Positions 10,600 through 20,529 of a stretch of 64,000 bases of DNA are shown in pieces. This DNA comes from Shewanella vesiculosa (lineage in GTDB: Bacteria > Pseudomonadota > Gammaproteobacteria > Enterobacterales > Shewanellaceae). Position 1 is the first letter of the stretch, and every line of letters starts with the position of its first letter. The DNA is taken from positions 4,520,001 to 4,584,000 of the forward strand of contig NZ_CP073588.1 in the NCBI RefSeq assembly GCF_021560015.1. Reading direction: 5' to 3'. Made by a program: the position numbers and the translations under genes. The notes beneath the pieces were generated by a model. The model saw only the letters and a program-made list of their open reading frames with translations. It was not told the origin of the DNA and did no database searches.

Positions 10600-11163
10600 T
10601 TGAGCCCCTCTTTAGTAGATAGCCTATCCTCAGCGCAGCTTACCACGCCACTCACTTTAGGTTTGCCTGTGGAGCTTGTCGCGCTGGCACCAATCGATGT
10701 TCCTCAAATGGCGCAGCTTGAATCTTTGGCCCATAGCCATCCCATGACCGCGGGGAACCTTGCCGATTGTTTCGGGCACTTGTACCGGGTTTTAGGTTTA
10801 AAGCTGAGTGCTGACTTAGCTCCTAATACTGATGCTGCGGTCAATTCTGATTCAGTCGAAGGTCTTTTGGGGTTTGCGATAGTGCAGCAGATAGTCGATG
10901 AAGTGACCTTATTGGATATTTGTCTATTACCGAGCCAGCAGGGTAAAGGCTACGGCAAGTTATTATTGAATGCTGTTATGGCTTCGGCTAAGGCGTCTGG
11001 CGCTGTAGTACTGATGTTAGAAGTGCGAGAATCCAATCTTGCAGCCCGTGCCTTGTATCAAAAGGCAGGCTTTATTGAATCGGGCCGTCGTAAAGGTTAT
11101 TACCTAATAGAGGGCGGTAAAGAAGACGCGATCTTGATGGATTTAGCGATTACCCAAGAATAA
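10600..11163 (+). CDS. rimI: Ribosomal protein bS18-alanine N-acetyltransferase
   Basis: GNAT acetyltransferase that acetylates the N-terminal alanine of ribosomal protein S18. Acetyl-CoA binding motif LLPSQQGKGYGKLLLNAVM and the C-terminal ESNLAARALYQKAGFIESGR are characteristic. Length about 187 aa, longer than E. coli RimI (148), with an N-terminal extension of roughly 40 residues. No in-frame ATG is available near the start; TTG 10600 sits about 10 nt after a GGGA and is preferred, TTG 10585 being the alternative. It follows holD by 88 nt as in related genomes. Confidence 0.85.
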   Translation: MSPSLVDSLSSAQLTTPLTLGLPVELVALAPIDVPQMAQLESLAHSHPMTAGNLADCFGHLYRVLGLKLSADLAPNTDAAVNSDSVEGLLGFAIVQQIVDEVTLLDICLLPSQQGKGYGKLLLNAVMASAKASGAVVLMLEVRESNLAARALYQKAGFIESGRRKGYYLIEGGKEDAILMDLAITQE

Positions 11164-11228
11164 GCTGTGTATTAGCAATGATGTCGTAAAACGTTAGCTA
11201 TGCGAACAATTGTTATAAACAACAGCCA

Positions 11229-11259
11229 TAAAAAAACAGCGCCTAAGCGCTGTTTTTTT
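11229..11259. terminator. Bidirectional terminator between rimI and lipA
   Basis: Near-perfect palindrome AAAAAACAGCG-CCTAAG-CGCTGTTTTTT between convergent genes. It can serve both strands. Confidence 0.9.
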
Positions 11260-11310
11260 ATGGTTAATCCTGGTATCTACATAAGGATTATCTGTATCTA
11301 AGCGATAAGG

Positions 11311-12276
11311 TTATTTAACTTCTTTACCTTGGGCTTGCAGATCGGCATGGTAGCTTGAGCGCACTAATGGGCCACAGGCTGCATGGGTAAAACCTAACTC
11401 ATCGGCTAAGGCTTTAAGCTGGTCAAACTCTGCTGGCGGTACATAACGTTCAACTGGTAAGTGGAACTTAGAAGGCTGTAAGTATTGGCCCAAAGTCAGC
11501 ATTTCAACCTTGTGGGCACGCAAGTCGCGCAATACTTCGGCTATTTCTTCGTTAGTTTCACCTAGACCCATCATTAATCCAGACTTAGTCGGAATCGTTG
11601 GATGACGCTCTTTAAAGCGTTTTAGTAGATCTAGTGACCACTGATAGTTAGCACCTGGACGTGCTTTGCGGTAATGAGCTGGAGCCGTCTCAAGATTGTG
11701 ATTAAATACATCAGGAGGCTCTGTCGCTAAAATATCTAACGCCGCATCGATACGACCACGGAAATCAGGAACAAGAGTTTCAATCTTGATTTCAGGGTTT
11801 AATAAACGAATTTCGCGAATACAGTCAGCAAAATGCTGGGCACCGCCATCACGTAAATCATCACGGTCAACAGAAGTGATCACCACATATTTTAACTTCA
11901 TGTCTTTGATCGTTTGAGCTAGTTTTTTAGGCTCATCGGCATCAGCTTTGAGTGGGCGACCATGGGCGACGTCGCAGAATGGACAACGACGAGTACAAAT
12001 CGCACCCAAAATCATAAAGGTAGCTGTGCCGTGGTTAAAGCATTCTGCCAAGTTTGGGCAAGACGCTTCTTCACACACTGAATGTAATCCATTTTTACGT
12101 AATGCCGCTTTGATATCGAGAATACGTTGATTTGATGCAGGTAATTTTACCCGCAACCAATCAGGCTTACGCAGCATCGTTTCGCGCTCTGATGGCACTA
12201 CTTTTACAGGAATTCGAGCGACTTTATCGGCATCACGTAATTTGACACCTGGTTGTAATCTTTCAGGCCTATTCAT
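11311..12276 (-). CDS. lipA: Lipoyl synthase
   Basis: Radical-SAM enzyme inserting two sulfurs into protein-bound octanoyl groups to make lipoate; 321 aa, same as E. coli. Auxiliary cluster cysteines lie in [12 protein letters not shown] (residues ~69-80) and the radical-SAM triad in CTRRCPFC (~95-102). The C-terminal [11 protein letters not shown] supplies the conserved RSSYH serine. The start codon shares one base with the lipB stop (TAATG), so the pair is translationally coupled and acts sequentially: LipB transfers octanoate, LipA sulfurates it. Confidence 0.98.
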   Translation of the reverse strand: MNRPERLQPGVKLRDADKVARIPVKVVPSERETMLRKPDWLRVKLPASNQRILDIKAALRKNGLHSVCEEASCPNLAECFNHGTATFMILGAICTRRCPFCDVAHGRPLKADADEPKKLAQTIKDMKLKYVVITSVDRDDLRDGGAQHFADCIREIRLLNPEIKIETLVPDFRGRIDAALDILATEPPDVFNHNLETAPAHYRKARPGANYQWSLDLLKRFKERHPTIPTKSGLMMGLGETNEEIAEVLRDLRAHKVEMLTLGQYLQPSKFHLPVERYVPPAEFDQLKALADELGFTHAACGPLVRSSYHADLQAQGKEVK

Positions 12277-12962
12277 TATTCTGCTAATCCTTGATGATGT
12301 AAAAGTTGTTGGTAGCCCATAATTTGGCTAAAGGTTTGGATTAATTTATCACCAGCTTCAAGCACTGTTTGTGGACCACCCAATGCTTTACATTGCACCA
12401 TTTCTAAACCGGCATATCCGCAAGGGTTGATGCGCTGGAATGGGGCTAAATCCATGTCGACATTAAGTGCTAAGCCGTGAAAAGAGCAGCCTTTACGAAT
12501 GCGTAATCCTAAAGAGGCTACTTTTCGTTCTGTGACATAAACACCTGGAGCGTCAGCTTTTGCGTAAGCATTGATATGGTACTGAGCAAGCATATCGACA
12601 ATGCTCTGCTCTATATTATTCACTAGCTGACGCACACCGAGTTTATTACGTTTTATATCGATAAGTGGATAAACCACTAATTGACCCGGTCCGTGATAAG
12701 TCACTTGACCACCACGGTCTACTTGAATGACCGGAATGTTACCTGGGTTGAGTATATGCTCACTTTTACCTGCCTGGCCCTGAGTAAATACCGGCTGATG
12801 CTCAACAATCCACAGTTCATCATGGCTATCGCTATCACGAGTGTCAGTATATTCCTGCATTGCATGCCATGTCGATTCATAGTCTTGCATGCCAAGGTGG
12901 CGAATGTGCAGTGTTTGTGCTTGCAAGGGCAACGTCTCCCCCAGATAAAGGTGTGTGTCCAT
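12276..12962 (-). CDS. lipB: Octanoyl-ACP:protein octanoyltransferase
   Basis: Transfers octanoyl from acyl carrier protein to lipoyl domains; 228 aa. Visible family motifs: [20 protein letters not shown] (residues ~81-100), [20 protein letters not shown] and the catalytic-site [12 protein letters not shown] followed by NPCGYAG, with the conserved lysine in RKVAS and cysteine in INPCG. The first few residues precede the usual start, and MQDYESTW near residue 25 is another possible start. Coupled to lipA by a TAATG overlap and preceded by ybeD. Confidence 0.97.
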   Translation of the reverse strand: MDTHLYLGETLPLQAQTLHIRHLGMQDYESTWHAMQEYTDTRDSDSHDELWIVEHQPVFTQGQAGKSEHILNPGNIPVIQVDRGGQVTYHGPGQLVVYPLIDIKRNKLGVRQLVNNIEQSIVDMLAQYHINAYAKADAPGVYVTERKVASLGLRIRKGCSFHGLALNVDMDLAPFQRINPCGYAGLEMVQCKALGGPQTVLEAGDKLIQTFSQIMGYQQLLHHQGLAE

Positions 12963-13028
12963 CAGATCAATGGATTAATAGTTGAGTATCATACGCAAGT
13001 TTATTGTTAAAGAAGACTCATTTGGATC

Positions 13029-13295
13029 TTACAGTACACGTTTTACGCCTTCAATTGCGGCAAGATCAATGTACGCTTTTTCAATATGTTCTTTGCTAGT
13101 AACCGTAATACGGATAGTGACTGAATAGTAACTGCCTTTACTCGATGCTTTCACACTCGGAACGTAATCTCCCGGTGCCAGTTGTTGTGCAACGGCAACG
13201 ACACGATCGGCTAAGGTATCATCCGCATCCCCGATCACTTTGAAAGGGCACGAATTAGGAAATTCCATTACTTGGTCAAACGTTGTATTTAACAT
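13029..13295 (-). CDS. ybeD: YbeD family protein (DUF493)
   Basis: Small cytoplasmic protein of 88 aa with an ACT-like/ferredoxin-like alpha-beta fold in the E. coli homologue; role unknown, and often next to lipB. Conserved features here are the N-terminal [13 protein letters not shown] and the C-terminal VLEGVKRVL-like end ([11 protein letters not shown]). Position between dacA and lipB matches E. coli. Confidence 0.95.
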   Translation of the reverse strand: MLNTTFDQVMEFPNSCPFKVIGDADDTLADRVVAVAQQLAPGDYVPSVKASSKGSYYSVTIRITVTSKEHIEKAYIDLAAIEGVKRVL

Positions 13296-13371
13296 TTAGC
13301 TTACTCAATTCTGTTTGGTATTACTTATATGGTGGTGATTATACCCGATTCAAGCCTGATAGATCTGAAAA

Positions 13372-13400
13372 ATTAAAGCCGCTGATTAGGCGGCTTTAAT
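13372..13400 (-). terminator. Terminator of dacA
   Basis: TTAAAGCCGC pairs with GCGGCTTTAA between dacA (stop at 13450) and ybeD. Reading on the minus strand, the tail is AT-rich but has few Us. Confidence 0.65.
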
Positions 13401-13449
13401 TAGCTGATTCACTTATAGATCTATTAATAGAGTGTATAAATTAGTTTAA

Positions 13450-14658
13450 TTACTCGAACCAGCTTGCGAACATTTGTTTGAAGTAATCCATTAATTTGCT
13501 AACCCAGCTGCCTTCTTGGACTTCATTTAGCGTCACCAGTGGGAACTGAGCAATATCTTTTCCGTCAAGTTGGAAAAAGACACGGCCTACGGTTTCACCT
13601 TTGGCAAGCGGTGCTGTTAATGGTTTGGTTAATTCAAAGTTCGCTTGTAAATCTTTTGCTTGACCACGGCTAATGGTGATCGGGGTATCTGTCATCACGC
13701 CAAGATCAACGGTTTCTCTATCGCCGTACCAAATTTGTTGAGTGACGAAAGTATCGCCAGCTTTGTAGGGGGTAATGGTTTCAAAGAAACGGAAACCATA
13801 ATTAAGTAGTTTCTTACTTTCAGCTTTACGCGCAGATTCACTTGATGTGCCCATGACTACGCTGATAAGACGCATACCATCGCTTGTACCAGAGGCCACT
13901 AAGTTGTAGCCTGCTCCAGACGTATGACCTGTTTTGATACCATCAACATTTAAGCTTTTATCCCATAATAAGCCATTACGGTTATATTGTTTGATTCCGT
14001 TATAGGTAAAAGACTTCTCAGAATACACTTTGTATTCATCAGGCACGTCACGGATTAATGCTGCCCCTAAAAGAGCCATATCATAAGCGGTTGATTTATG
14101 ATCTTGAGCATCTAAACCATGAGAGTTTTCAAAGTAGCTGTCTTTCATGCCTAATTGTTTGGCCCATGAATTCATTAAATCAACGAATGCGCCTTCTGTT
14201 CCAGCAATGTGTTCAGCCATTGCCACACAGGCATCATTGCCTGATTGAATGATGATGCCACGATTTAAGTCGTGTACTTTGACCGTTTTACCCACTTCAA
14301 TAAACATTTTAGATGAATCAGGGAAGTTCTTTGCCCAAGCATTTTTGGTAATAGCAACATCGTCATCTAATGATACATTGCCAGCTTTAATTTCCTGACC
14401 AATCACATAACTGGTCATCATCTTAGTCAAGCTGGCTGGGTTTAAACTTTCGTAGGCATTTTCTTCAGCTATAACTCTGCCAGAATTATAATCCATTAGT
14501 ACATAGGCTTTAGCCGCAACACTTGGTGCGTCTGGCGTCACCATAGGTGCACGATTTGGCATTGGACGTACATCTGGTTGTGGCGCAGCAAGTGAAGAAA
14601 AACAGACAACTGATGCAAAAAGCATAGTTGATAATTGAGCGGTTTTGGATGTCATCAT
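13450..14658 (-). CDS. dacA: D-alanyl-D-alanine carboxypeptidase (PBP5/6 family)
   Basis: Periplasmic, membrane-anchored enzyme that trims the terminal D-Ala from peptidoglycan stem peptides; 402 aa. A signal peptide precedes the mature part. All three active-site motifs are present: SLTK (in NPASLTKMM, residues ~75-78), SGN (IIQSGNDAC), and KTG (DGIKTGHTSGAGYN). The C-terminal amphipathic helix WVSKLMDYFKQMFASWFE anchors it to the membrane. It lies downstream of rlpA and the mrdA-rodA elongation genes, matching its role in wall shape. Start MMTSK or the next methionine. Confidence 0.96.
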   Translation of the reverse strand: MMTSKTAQLSTMLFASVVCFSSLAAPQPDVRPMPNRAPMVTPDAPSVAAKAYVLMDYNSGRVIAEENAYESLNPASLTKMMTSYVIGQEIKAGNVSLDDDVAITKNAWAKNFPDSSKMFIEVGKTVKVHDLNRGIIIQSGNDACVAMAEHIAGTEGAFVDLMNSWAKQLGMKDSYFENSHGLDAQDHKSTAYDMALLGAALIRDVPDEYKVYSEKSFTYNGIKQYNRNGLLWDKSLNVDGIKTGHTSGAGYNLVASGTSDGMRLISVVMGTSSESARKAESKKLLNYGFRFFETITPYKAGDTFVTQQIWYGDRETVDLGVMTDTPITISRGQAKDLQANFELTKPLTAPLAKGETVGRVFFQLDGKDIAQFPLVTLNEVQEGSWVSKLMDYFKQMFASWFE

Positions 14659-14744
14659 GAAGTTGCACGTCTCTAGTTAGTCGAAGAAAAGACAAAGATC
14701 GATTGGTATAATGATAGATTATACATTAGTAGGCAGTCATTTCG

Positions 14745-14783
14745 CATTAAGGTTCATTCATCCAATGTAAATGAACCTTAATG
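14745..14783. terminator. Hairpin between rlpA and dacA
   Basis: CATTAAGGTTCAT and ATGAACCTTAATG form a 13-bp perfect inverted repeat with a 13-nt loop, 27 nt after the rlpA stop. No long U tract. Terminator or attenuator before dacA. Confidence 0.5.
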
Positions 14784-14809
14784 TTGTCATTTAGTGCCGT
14801 TATTGTGGT

Positions 14810-15622
14810 TTACGGTACGATAAAGCTTTGTGGATAGCCATCAGCTTGGACACGATCGAGCAACTTATTCGTTAGATGAATTTGCTGTATGGGTCCTAAC
14901 TGTAATTTATGCATACCATTAACGGATGTTACCCGAGAGGTTACGGCATATTTAGTTTCTAACTGTTTAGCCAACATATTGATGCGAAGCTTATCTTGTG
15001 AGGCGGCAACTTGAATAAAATGATTATCGTTATCTTTTAAATCGCTGATAACTCGCTCCTCTGGTGACGGAATGTAAACGGTTTCGATGGCCACCTTTGC
15101 CGTTCCTCTGGCCAGCATACCTAAGTGATAAGCCGCCGCATAAGAAAGATCAATCACTCGACCATGATGAAATGGTCCACGATCGTTAACACGGACAATA
15201 ATTTGCTTATTATTCTCTAAGTTAGTCACTTTAACATAACTCGGTAAGGGCAAGTTTTTATGTGCTGCAGACATGGTATACATATCATAGGTTTCACCAT
15301 TTGACGTTAAATGGCCATGAAACTTTGAACCATACCATGAGGCATTACCTTGTTCTTTAAAGCCCTTGCCACTGTCGAGCACTTGATAGCTTTTACCTAA
15401 TACAGTGTAGTTTCGATTGCCTTGTCTGCTGTAAGGTTCGTATTTAGGCTGGGCATTTTTCACCAAGCTAACGTCAGGTGCGTCATCAGGATAACGGTCA
15501 TTCGCCATTTGATAACGGCTTTTTTTACCTGAAGTGGTTTTCCCTGCCTCATTTGATGAGCAGCCTAACAGTAATAGACTGCTAAGTATCATTAGCAGGA
15601 TGAAACGGCAATTAAAGTCCAT
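14810..15622 (-). CDS. rlpA: Septal ring lytic transglycosylase, rare lipoprotein A
   Basis: Outer-membrane lipoprotein of 270 aa that cleaves peptidoglycan strands lacking stem peptides. Lipobox LLLLGCS gives acylated Cys near residue 21. The double-psi beta-barrel shows GNASWYGSKFHGHLTSNGE and IIVRVNDRGPFHHGRVIDLS, with the catalytic Asp/His region intact. A C-terminal SPOR domain (FIQVAASQDKLRINMLAKQL...) should target it to septal glycan. Overlaps mltB by 11 nt, so translation is coupled to the upstream wall genes. Confidence 0.95.
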   Translation of the reverse strand: MDFNCRFILLMILSSLLLLGCSSNEAGKTTSGKKSRYQMANDRYPDDAPDVSLVKNAQPKYEPYSRQGNRNYTVLGKSYQVLDSGKGFKEQGNASWYGSKFHGHLTSNGETYDMYTMSAAHKNLPLPSYVKVTNLENNKQIIVRVNDRGPFHHGRVIDLSYAAAYHLGMLARGTAKVAIETVYIPSPEERVISDLKDNDNHFIQVAASQDKLRINMLAKQLETKYAVTSRVTSVNGMHKLQLGPIQQIHLTNKLLDRVQADGYPQSFIVP

Positions 15623-16625
15623 GTTGATTTACCGATTTGTAATGTGCATTAAGTTGTTGGCTGAATTGATATACCGCCATGGCATAAAGTGGGCTTCTGT
15701 TATATCGGGTAATGACATAAAAGTTTTTCAGTCCTAGCCAATACTCTGCTTTATCAGGTTGATCTAATTTGATTAATAAGGCTTTTTGAGAAGCATCCAA
15801 ATCTTGGTTATCGGCTAAACTTAATGTCGGGCTAAGAATATCCGCTACCTTGTAGTGCAGCTTTTCTTTAGTCCAAACATTAGCCTTAGGGGCTGTGCTT
15901 GAGGTGTGATTGAGCAATAGCGCCACAGGTTGGCCTTTTTGCCAACCGTGTTGATGAAAATAGTTCGCTACACTGCCAATGGCATCGGCTTTACTGGTTA
16001 ATAAATCTCGGCGACCGTCACCGTCAAAGTCGACAGCATAATGGCGATAACTTGAAGGGATAAATTGACCATAACCCATAGCGCCAGCATATGAACCTTT
16101 TAAGGTGCTGTTATCAAGCTTTTCTTCTTTGATTAGTGCCATTAAATTTGCGTATTCACTGCGAAAAAATGTAGCTCTTGGCGGATAATAAAAACCTAAA
16201 GTATAGAGTGCATCTTGTACACGATAGTTACCCATATAGCCGCCATAAAAGGTTTCGATACCGATAATGGCAACAATAATTTGCGGGTCAACGTTAAATT
16301 TTTCAGCAGCTTGACTAATAACCACCTGGTTTTCTTGCCAGAATGCTAAGCCTTTTTCAAGGCGCTTGTCGGTAAGAAAAATAGGATAATATTGGTGCCA
16401 AGGTTTGGCTTCCCAGGGTTTAGTCATGGCATCTATGATGCTCTGGTCGAAGGTGGACGTCGATAGGAAATGTTCTACATCTGCTTTACTGGCGCCTTTT
16501 TCGACCTGTTGTTTCACAAATGCATTTTGCAATGCTTGAGGATCATTTTCTGTTGCCGCGTTGAGGTTGAACATAATGCTGCAAAGTAGTGTAAAGCTGG
16601 CGATTTGAGCGGTTATTTTTATCAT
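15612..16625 (-). CDS. mltB: Membrane-bound lytic murein transglycosylase B
   Basis: Periplasmic lytic transglycosylase cleaving glycan strands to 1,6-anhydro-muropeptides; 337 aa. A signal peptide (FTLLCSIMFNLNAA) is present but the usual lipobox is not obvious, so it may be soluble or differently anchored. Catalytic glutamate lies in IIGIETFYGGYMGNYRV, and GAMGYGQFIPSSYRHYAVDF with DGDGRRDL is the family signature. Placed between rodA and rlpA in the elongation operon. Confidence 0.94.
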   Translation of the reverse strand: MIKITAQIASFTLLCSIMFNLNAATENDPQALQNAFVKQQVEKGASKADVEHFLSTSTFDQSIIDAMTKPWEAKPWHQYYPIFLTDKRLEKGLAFWQENQVVISQAAEKFNVDPQIIVAIIGIETFYGGYMGNYRVQDALYTLGFYYPPRATFFRSEYANLMALIKEEKLDNSTLKGSYAGAMGYGQFIPSSYRHYAVDFDGDGRRDLLTSKADAIGSVANYFHQHGWQKGQPVALLLNHTSSTAPKANVWTKEKLHYKVADILSPTLSLADNQDLDASQKALLIKLDQPDKAEYWLGLKNFYVITRYNRSPLYAMAVYQFSQQLNAHYKSVNQHGL

Positions 16626-16639
16626 AGTTAAAGTTGATC

Positions 16640-17746
16640 CTATCGGTCGACAAATCGTCTGTGGGTGTGAATGCTCATTAAAATACCGAAGCCCGTCATT
16701 AAGGTTAGCATGGAGGTTCCACCATAACTTATCAGTGGTAAAGGTACGCCAACCACAGGTAAAATACCTGATACCATACCAATGTTAACAAACACGTAAA
16801 CGAAGAATGTTAAGGTAATACTTCCGGCCAACAAGCGTGCAAAGCTAGTCTGTGCTCGTGAAGCGATAACTAAACCTCTGCCAATCACAAATAAATACAT
16901 AGCAAGTAATACTAAGCTGCCAATAAGTCCAAACTCTTCGCCTATCACGGCAAAGATGAAGTCAGTATGTCGCTCAGGTAAAAACTCTAATTGTGATTGA
17001 GTGCCATCAAGCCAACCTTTCCCCCAGATCCCACCAGAGCCAATGGCAATTTTAGATTGGATGATATGATAACCCGCGCCTAAAGGATCTTGTTCAGGAT
17101 TAAATAAGGTTAATACTCGAGTACGCTGATAATCGTGCATCAAGAAGAACCACAACACAGGTAAAAAGATCAGAATAGCGGCGATAAACCCGCCTACAAT
17201 TAACCAGCTCATACCCGACAAAAACAGGACGAAGACCCCTGATGCTGCCACTAAAATAGAGGTGCCTAAGTCAGGTTGTTTGGCGATTAATAGTGTTGGG
17301 ATCAGTAAAATAATCACCCCGCCAGCTAAGTAGCGTTTTTTGGGCGGTAATGGGAACTTACTGATGTACCAAGCCATGGTGATCGGGAAGGCCAGTTTAA
17401 TCAATTCCGATGGCTGAAACTCCATGAAACCGAGATTTAACCAACGCTGTGCGCCTTTATTAATGGTGCCAAATAACTCTACGCCCAACAGCAATATTAT
17501 TCCGGCAATATAAATAGGGAATGCCCAGCGTCTGAGTATTTCAGGGTTGATTTGTGCAAAACAAAACATCACGCCTAGGGATAGCGTCATCCGTACTAGT
17601 TGACGCTCCATCATGGCAGGATCTTCACCACTGGCGGAGTAAATAATAAAAAGCCCGAACCCCATTAGTATTAATAAGCCAATGAGCAATGGCAGATCTA
17701 TGTGGATGCTCTGCCAAAACGATTTTTGATACGGATGGTTATTCAT
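16640..17746 (-). CDS. rodA: Peptidoglycan glycosyltransferase RodA
   Basis: SEDS-family inner-membrane polymerase of lipid II, working with PBP2 in cell elongation. About 368 aa and ten membrane helices. Conserved WLNLGFMEFQPSELIKLAFP, KQPDLGTSILV, and LPERHTDFIFAVIGEEFGL are all seen; the Asp of the H-T-D-F motif is part of the polymerase site. Chosen start MNNHPYQKSFW overlaps the mrdA stop by 4 nt; an upstream in-frame start (17761) would overlap it by more. Confidence 0.97.
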   Translation of the reverse strand: MNNHPYQKSFWQSIHIDLPLLIGLLILMGFGLFIIYSASGEDPAMMERQLVRMTLSLGVMFCFAQINPEILRRWAFPIYIAGIILLLGVELFGTINKGAQRWLNLGFMEFQPSELIKLAFPITMAWYISKFPLPPKKRYLAGGVIILLIPTLLIAKQPDLGTSILVAASGVFVLFLSGMSWLIVGGFIAAILIFLPVLWFFLMHDYQRTRVLTLFNPEQDPLGAGYHIIQSKIAIGSGGIWGKGWLDGTQSQLEFLPERHTDFIFAVIGEEFGLIGSLVLLAMYLFVIGRGLVIASRAQTSFARLLAGSITLTFFVYVFVNIGMVSGILPVVGVPLPLISYGGTSMLTLMTGFGILMSIHTHRRFVDR

Positions 17747-19575
17747 GGTTTTACCGCCCATTCGTCGCGTAACATATATTCATCGAGTAATGCTCTTGCG
17801 ACCGGTCCGGCATTCTTTCCACCCCATCCCGCATTTTCAAGTACCACAGCCAAAACAATACGAGGATTTTCATAAGGTGCATAAGCAACCACTAATGCAT
17901 TATCGCGTAAGTGGTCCGCTACTGTGTCGGCATTATACTTTTGATCTTTGCCAACACTAAATACCTGTGCCGTACCTGTTTTCATCGCTGCGGTATAACT
18001 TGCATCCGTAAAGTGCGATTTATCCGCAGTTTGGCGCATAGCCTCATTAATGATGTCCCAATTATTTGGATCTTTAAGCTCTATTGGTATTTGCTCATCA
18101 ATGGGAGAATCAATTTTAACGGTACTATTTTTAAAGGATTTTAATAGATGAGGTGTAAATCGCTTACCTTTATTAGCCATAATGGTGACCGCATTAGCAA
18201 GCTGTAACGGGGTCGTGGTCCAATAGCCTTGGCCAATACCAACCGAAATGGTATCGCCGTTATACCAAGGCTGATTATAACGCATTCTTTTCCAGTCTCT
18301 AGAGGGCATAACACCATCAGACTCTTCAAAAATATCAATGCCAGTGCTTCTACCAAAGCCAAAGCGATCCATAAAGATAGCCATTTTATCAATGCCAACT
18401 TTGTAGACAAGGTCGTAAAAGAAAATATCACAGGACTCGACAATGGCATGGTAAATATCTACCCAGCCGTGGCCCCATTTCTTCCAATCGCCCCATTTAC
18501 GATCGACTCCGGGCATTTGCCAATAGCCAGGATCCCAAATACGTGTACGTTCACTAATGATTTTTTCTTCTAAACCAAGTAATGCCACATGTGGCTTGAT
18601 CGTTGATGCTGGAGAGTATTGCCCTTGGGTTGCACGGTTAATTAATGGCCGCGATTTATCATTTAACAGGTCATTATAGGCTTTAGAGGTAATGCCATGA
18701 ACAAATGGATTAGGATCATATGATGGGCTGGAGATCATCGCTAAAACACCGCCATCTCTGGGATCTATTGCGACAACAGAGCCTTTTCGGCCATCTAACA
18801 GTTCCATGGCTTTTTGCTGTAGTTTTAGATCGAGTGTGAGATAGATATCTTGTCCCGGTGTCGGCGGTGTGACTTTGAGTGTACGGATCACTCTGCCACG
18901 ATTATTCACTTCTTCTTCGAGGTGACCAGGAGTGCCATGAAGCAAACTTTCATAAAATTTTTCAATACCTTGCTTACCAATATCTTTGGTTGCAGCATAG
19001 TTTTTCCACTGACTACCTTTTTCAAGTAATGCTTTATCTCGGGTATTAATTTTGCCCACATAGCCAAGTACATGGGTCAATAATGCATTGTAAGGGTAAT
19101 GACGCTTAAGGCCCGCTTCAACGTAAATACCGGGAAATTTATATTGATTGACACTAAAAATAGCGACTTCTTCGTCTGTTAACTTACTTTTGATGGTTAA
19201 CGGTTTAAAGCGACGATGAAACTTTAGGTTTTCAGTGATACTTTCGCGATCATCTTCTGAAAGTTCAATGAAGCTATTAAGCTCATCTAACGTCGCTGTC
19301 ATATCATCGACTTTTTCTGGGATGAGTTCTAGAGAGTAATAAGGTTGGTTTTCGGCTAATAGTACGCCATTACGGTCATAAATAAGTCCTCTACTTGGTG
19401 GCGTTGGAACGACCCGAATACGGTTATCATTTGACCGAGTTTCATAATCTTTATAGGAGACAACTTGAAGGTGATAAAGATTGGAAAATAATATGCAGAG
19501 TAATATAAATACGCAAAGAAAAGTGAAGAATGCCCGGCGCTTAAATAGCGCGGCTTCTGCGGCGTGATCATGCAT
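17743..19575 (-). CDS. mrdA: Penicillin-binding protein 2 (elongation transpeptidase)
   Basis: Class B PBP, the monofunctional transpeptidase of the rod complex; 610 aa. One N-terminal membrane helix (residues ~14-35), PBP dimer domain with RSNDNRIRVVPTPPSRGLI, and the transpeptidase domain with active-site SxxK in YSPASTIKPH (near residue 325), SCD in VESCDIFFYD, and KTGTAQ near residue 535. E. coli has PGSTVKP at the first motif; here it is PASTIKP. First gene of a mrdA-rodA-mltB-rlpA cluster. A Fur-box-like palindrome lies 112-126 nt upstream. Confidence 0.97.
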   Translation of the reverse strand: MHDHAAEAALFKRRAFFTFLCVFILLCILFSNLYHLQVVSYKDYETRSNDNRIRVVPTPPSRGLIYDRNGVLLAENQPYYSLELIPEKVDDMTATLDELNSFIELSEDDRESITENLKFHRRFKPLTIKSKLTDEEVAIFSVNQYKFPGIYVEAGLKRHYPYNALLTHVLGYVGKINTRDKALLEKGSQWKNYAATKDIGKQGIEKFYESLLHGTPGHLEEEVNNRGRVIRTLKVTPPTPGQDIYLTLDLKLQQKAMELLDGRKGSVVAIDPRDGGVLAMISSPSYDPNPFVHGITSKAYNDLLNDKSRPLINRATQGQYSPASTIKPHVALLGLEEKIISERTRIWDPGYWQMPGVDRKWGDWKKWGHGWVDIYHAIVESCDIFFYDLVYKVGIDKMAIFMDRFGFGRSTGIDIFEESDGVMPSRDWKRMRYNQPWYNGDTISVGIGQGYWTTTPLQLANAVTIMANKGKRFTPHLLKSFKNSTVKIDSPIDEQIPIELKDPNNWDIINEAMRQTADKSHFTDASYTAAMKTGTAQVFSVGKDQKYNADTVADHLRDNALVVAYAPYENPRIVLAVVLENAGWGGKNAGPVARALLDEYMLRDEWAVKP

Positions 19576-19686
19576 GGTAATGCGCTTTTTTTGGCGGCAC
19601 TTATGCTATCCCCGTCGTGACCAAATTAAAGGTTAGATTATTAAAGGCCACAGTATCAGCTGATAAAAATGAAAAATAGAGCTGCA

Positions 19687-19701
19687 TGATAATCATTATC
19701 T
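19687..19701. promoter_or_regulatory. Fur-box-like palindrome upstream of mrdA
   Basis: TGATAATCATTATCT matches the 7-1-7 Fur consensus (TGATAATNATTATCA) at all but the last base. It lies between the rlmH stop and the mrdA start, 112 nt or more ahead of mrdA. Binding is inferred from sequence only. Confidence 0.5.
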
Positions 19702-19729
19702 GTAAACTAAGTTATTCATGCGACTGAAT

Positions 19730-20200
19730 TTATTCTCTATGATACGGATGGTTGTTATTGACGCTCCAAGCTCGGTATAGGCTTTCTGCTACGATAACCC
19801 TAACCAAAGGATGAGGTAGGGTTAGTGCAGATAAACACCAGCTTTGGTTGGCCGCCTCTTTACAAGCAGGTGAAAGTCCTTCTGGGCCACCAATCAACAA
19901 ACTGACGTCTCTACCATCGAGTTGCCACTTTGTCATTTGCTCGGCAAGCTCTGGTGTTGTCCAATTTTTGCCGGGTAAATCTAAGCTGACAATGTGGTTA
20001 CCTTTGGCTACTGCCGCTAGCATTAGTTCGCCTTCCTTATTTAAAATTCGGGCGATATCGGCATTTTTTCCGCGCTTCCCTGCTGGGATTTCGATGAGTT
20101 CCAAGGCCATATCTCTAGGGAAACGGCGTTGGTATTCTTCGAAGCCTCGGGTTACCCAATCGGGCATTTTGGTGCCAACGGCAATAAGCTGTAACTTCAT
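19730..20200 (-). CDS. rlmH: 23S rRNA pseudouridine-1915 N3-methyltransferase
   Basis: SPOUT-family methyltransferase modifying pseudouridine 1915 in helix 69; 156 aa, family length. The knot region is clear: [19 protein letters not shown] and the C-terminal [20 protein letters not shown] followed by NNNHPYHRE. Start codon shares one base with the rsfS stop (TAATG), giving a coupled rsfS-rlmH pair as in E. coli. Confidence 0.97.
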   Translation of the reverse strand: MKLQLIAVGTKMPDWVTRGFEEYQRRFPRDMALELIEIPAGKRGKNADIARILNKEGELMLAAVAKGNHIVSLDLPGKNWTTPELAEQMTKWQLDGRDVSLLIGGPEGLSPACKEAANQSWCLSALTLPHPLVRVIVAESLYRAWSVNNNHPYHRE

Positions 20201-20529
20201 TAGACGTTATGTTCAGACCACAGTTTTTCAAGCTCGTAATAATCACGAGTTTGTTCTTGCATCACGTGCAGAATAACAGAGCCTAAATCAACTAAAACCC
20301 ATTCGCTGCTGTCACGACCTTCAACCCCAAGAGGTTGTACGCCTGCGTCTTTTGCTGACACGATCACGTGCTCACCAATAGAACGAACGTGTGTTTTCGA
20401 CGTACCAGTACAAATGATCATGGTGTCGGTAATAGTTGACCGCTTAGAAACATCGATAACAGTAATATTTTTTGCTTTTAAATCATCGACTTTGTCGATA
20501 ACGAAATCTTTTAGTTCGGTGCCTTGCAC
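20200..20529 (-). CDS. rsfS: Ribosome silencing factor
   Basis: Binds L14 of the 50S subunit and blocks subunit joining when nutrients are low; 109 aa. Motifs: [33 protein letters not shown] and [20 protein letters not shown]. Start chosen at GTG 20529 (VQGTELKDF), which has GAGG eight bases upstream and matches the usual protein N-terminus. A longer reading from an ATG at 20592 adds 21 residues unlike the family. Coupled to rlmH. Confidence 0.94.
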   Translation of the reverse strand: MQGTELKDFVIDKVDDLKAKNITVIDVSKRSTITDTMIICTGTSKTHVRSIGEHVIVSAKDAGVQPLGVEGRDSSEWVLVDLGSVILHVMQEQTRDYYELEKLWSEHNV

